This document shows positions 14,789 through 16,489 of a stretch of DNA of 16,489 nucleotides, one piece after another (position 1 is the first letter of the stretch; every line of letters begins with the position of its first letter). The DNA lies in contig CAYGZC010000124.1 in NCBI GenBank assembly GCA_964354225.1, positions 1 to 16,489 on the forward strand, given 5' to 3'. Position numbers and translations under genes: made by a program. This DNA comes from CAYGZC01 sp964354225. GTDB lineage: Bacteria; Bacteroidota; Ignavibacteria; UBA10030; SZUA-254. Below the pieces are notes generated by a model that did no database searches, was not told the DNA's origin, and saw only the letters and a list, made by a program, of their open reading frames with translations.

Positions 14789-15427
14789 ATGCATGCTTTA
14801 ATAATCGCTAATGGAACGCTGCCACATTCGGATTTTGTCCGGGCATTGGTGAAATTTGCCGACTTTGTGGTGTGTGCCGACGGTGGCGCAAATCATGCGC
14901 AAACACTAGGAATAAAACCCGATATCATCATTGGTGATTTCGATTCAATTACACCTGCAACAAAAATATTTTTTCAGAAGATTCTTCAGCTTCATCTCGA
15001 AGATCAAAACACTACCGATCTGGAAAAGGCAATCGACCATTGTCTTGATCGTAAAATTACTTCCATCGATGTTGTTGGAGCTTTGGGCAGCAGAATTGAT
15101 CATACAACCGGCAACTTAGGATGCTTTAAAAAATATGGTAACAAGATTCATATGCGCATGATTGACTCAATGGGTGAATTGACATTGATCCGAAAAGAAG
15201 TCCATCTTGAGATGAGAGAAGGTGAAAAACTTTCCCTTATCCCGTTGGATCGCTGCACAGGAGTAACAACAACAAATTTAAAATATGCTTTAAATAACGA
15301 CATACTTGAACTTGGCGTACGTGAAGCGATTAGCAACGAGGCAACCTCGACATACGTATCTGTACGGGTTGGCAGCGGCACTTTGTTGTTGTATAGATTC
15401 CATGGATTGAAATGGAAATTCCCGTAA
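14789..15427 (+). CDS. Thiamine pyrophosphokinase
   Basis: 212 residues; converts thiamine and ATP to thiamine pyrophosphate and AMP in the cytoplasm, the final step of salvage. Family motifs are all present: VVCADGGANHA (27-37), KPDIIIGDFDSI (43-54), EDQNTTDLEKAI (71-82) and VVGALGSRIDHTTGNL (95-110). The Asp pairs in DGGAN, GDFDS and TDLEK are the usual metal and ATP contacts. The C-terminal half (about 140-212) is the thiamine-binding beta domain, with SLIPLDRCTGVTTTNLKYAL and the ending VRVGSGTLLLYRF. The gene starts 20 bases after the receptor without a clear Shine-Dalgarno and is followed 30 bases later by a symporter, so all three belong to the riboswitch operon. Names thiN or tnr3 have been used for this enzyme in bacteria. 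Confidence 0.95.
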   Translation: MHALIIANGTLPHSDFVRALVKFADFVVCADGGANHAQTLGIKPDIIIGDFDSITPATKIFFQKILQLHLEDQNTTDLEKAIDHCLDRKITSIDVVGALGSRIDHTTGNLGCFKKYGNKIHMRMIDSMGELTLIRKEVHLEMREGEKLSLIPLDRCTGVTTTNLKYALNNDILELGVREAISNEATSTYVSVRVGSGTLLLYRFHGLKWKFP

Positions 15428-15457
15428 GTTTAAACCTCCCGTTGATATTCAATATTA

Positions 15458-16489
15458 ATGATACACCTATCCCTGCCTGATATCATAGTTATACTATTGT
15501 ATTTTTGTGCGGTAGTTTACGTAGGATTTCGTTCTATGCGGAAGACTCAAGATACGGAAGAAGATTTTCTTCTTGCAGGTCGCTCACTCACACTTCCTAT
15601 ATTCATCATGACGCTCGTTTCTACATGGTACGGAGGAATTTTAGGTGTCGGGGAATTTTCGTACCGCTACGGTATTTCAAACTGGTTTATTCAAGGACTT
15701 CCTTACTACATCTTTGCCGCAATCTTTGCGATCTTCCTGGCTAAGAAAATAAGGGCAACTAATCTTTACAGCATTCCCGACAAGCTCGAATTGGCATACG
15801 ATAAAAAGACCGCCATTCTCGGTTCAGTTTTAACTTTCATCTTAATGACACCGGCACCGTACATTCTAATGCTGAGTGTCTTTCTTCAGATGATCTTCGG
15901 ATGGAATTTATTTGTCAGCTTGGTAGTTACTGCGCTCGTCGCAGTCTCATACCTATTTTGGGGTGGATTTCGTGCCGATGTCCAAACAGACGTGCTGGAA
16001 TTCATTTTGATGTTTGTTGGATTTGCCGTTATCATACCATTCGCGTTCATAAAGTTTGGCAGCTTCGAGTTCCTGAAAACAAATTTGCCGCCGATGCACC
16101 TCACGTGGCATGGAGGGAATACCGTACAGTATATCATTGTATGGTTCTTCATAGCACTCTGGACTCTTGTCGATCCTGCATTCCACCAACGCTGCTACGC
16201 GGCAAAAGATGGAAAGGTTGCTCAACGAGGGATTCTCATATCAATTATCTTCTGGTTCATATTTGATTTTATGACGGCAACTGCCGGGCTTTATGCTCGC
16301 GCGGCAATACCAAATCTTCAAGAACCTATGATGGCGTACCCCATGCTTGCAGAAAAGGTTCTCCCGCCAATTGCTAAGGGAATGTTTTATGTCGGGATGC
16401 TTGCTACGATTATGTCGACACTGAACACGTTAGCATTTGTTTCAGCTCAAACATTAGGTAGAGATATTTTGGGAAGATTGCGGATTGAA
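15458..16489 (+). CDS. Sodium:solute symporter (SSS family), predicted thiamine transporter; 3' end cut
   Basis: Open from ATG 15458 to the window edge, 344 residues with no stop; roughly the last third is missing. It is polytopic, with helices near 7-24, 46-65, 78-97, 117-145, 150-168, 178-200, 225-245, 258-280 and 312-330. SSS landmarks are EEDFLLAGRSLTLP (34-47), STWYGGILGVGEFSYRYG (55-72), FWGGFRADVQTDVLEF, and AKGMFYVGMLATIMSTLNTL followed by AFVSAQTLGRDIL near the visible end. SSS carriers drive solute uptake with sodium ions across the inner membrane. Family members alone do not reveal the substrate (sugars, amino acids, pantothenate, proline). Its place last in a TPP-riboswitch operon after the kinase makes thiamine or a thiamine precursor the best guess, as proposed for the SSS protein ThiV in other organisms. 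An unrelated carrier in a shared operon remains possible. Confidence 0.88.
   Translation, partial: MIHLSLPDIIVILLYFCAVVYVGFRSMRKTQDTEEDFLLAGRSLTLPIFIMTLVSTWYGGILGVGEFSYRYGISNWFIQGLPYYIFAAIFAIFLAKKIRATNLYSIPDKLELAYDKKTAILGSVLTFILMTPAPYILMLSVFLQMIFGWNLFVSLVVTALVAVSYLFWGGFRADVQTDVLEFILMFVGFAVIIPFAFIKFGSFEFLKTNLPPMHLTWHGGNTVQYIIVWFFIALWTLVDPAFHQRCYAAKDGKVAQRGILISIIFWFIFDFMTATAGLYARAAIPNLQEPMMAYPMLAEKVLPPIAKGMFYVGMLATIMSTLNTLAFVSAQTLGRDILGRLRIE

Overview
The window looks like a chromosomal segment of a Gram-negative bacterium of the FCB group (Bacteroidota in the broad sense). The order miaB - sigma54-type activator - lptE is familiar from Bacteroidota. A DUF3078 outer-membrane protein, an OmpA protein with thrombospondin type-3 repeats, a TonB-dependent receptor and a SPOR protein agree with this. 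Candidate promoters are of ordinary TTGxxx-N17-TAxxxT type (best one before rpsT), not the Bacteroidetes TAnnTTTG type, and several genes start with GTG or TTG. An early-branching lineage such as Ignavibacteria or Chlorobi relatives is my guess; taxonomy is an inference. No tRNA, rRNA, insertion sequence, phage gene or CRISPR array was seen.

Layout. (1) Positions 1-1849, minus strand: phosphate acetyltransferase (pta) followed 11 nt later by a membrane acyltransferase of the HGSNAT/DUF1624 type that runs off the left edge. (2) 1850-2219: divergent intergenic region. (3) 2220-8535, plus strand: miaB, a SPOR-domain protein, a sigma54-type AAA+ activator without receiver domain, lptE, a cellulose-synthase-like family 2 glycosyltransferase and a TPR protein. 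The first four overlap by a few bases, so they are probably one translationally coupled operon. (4) 8564-8593: a bidirectional terminator between this run and the converging rpsT. (5) 8615-12058, minus strand: mscL, ompA-TSP3, DUF3078 and rpsT, the last with its own promoter. (6) 12059-12485: divergent intergenic region with a TPP riboswitch and a strong downstream hairpin. (7) 12486-16489, plus strand: TonB-dependent receptor, thiamine pyrophosphokinase and a sodium:solute symporter cut by the right edge.

How the genes work together. The last block is the most coherent functional unit: a TPP-sensing RNA controls an outer-membrane receptor, a cytoplasmic TPP-forming kinase and an inner-membrane symporter. 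Together they make a predicted thiamine (or thiamine precursor) import-and-activation pathway. Block 3 combines tRNA modification with envelope construction (LptE for LPS export, SPOR, glycosyltransferase) under or beside a sigma54 activator. Block 5 is mainly cell-envelope proteins plus ribosomal protein S20. Block 1 pairs an acetyl-CoA/acetyl-phosphate enzyme with a putative acetyl-CoA-using membrane acyltransferase.
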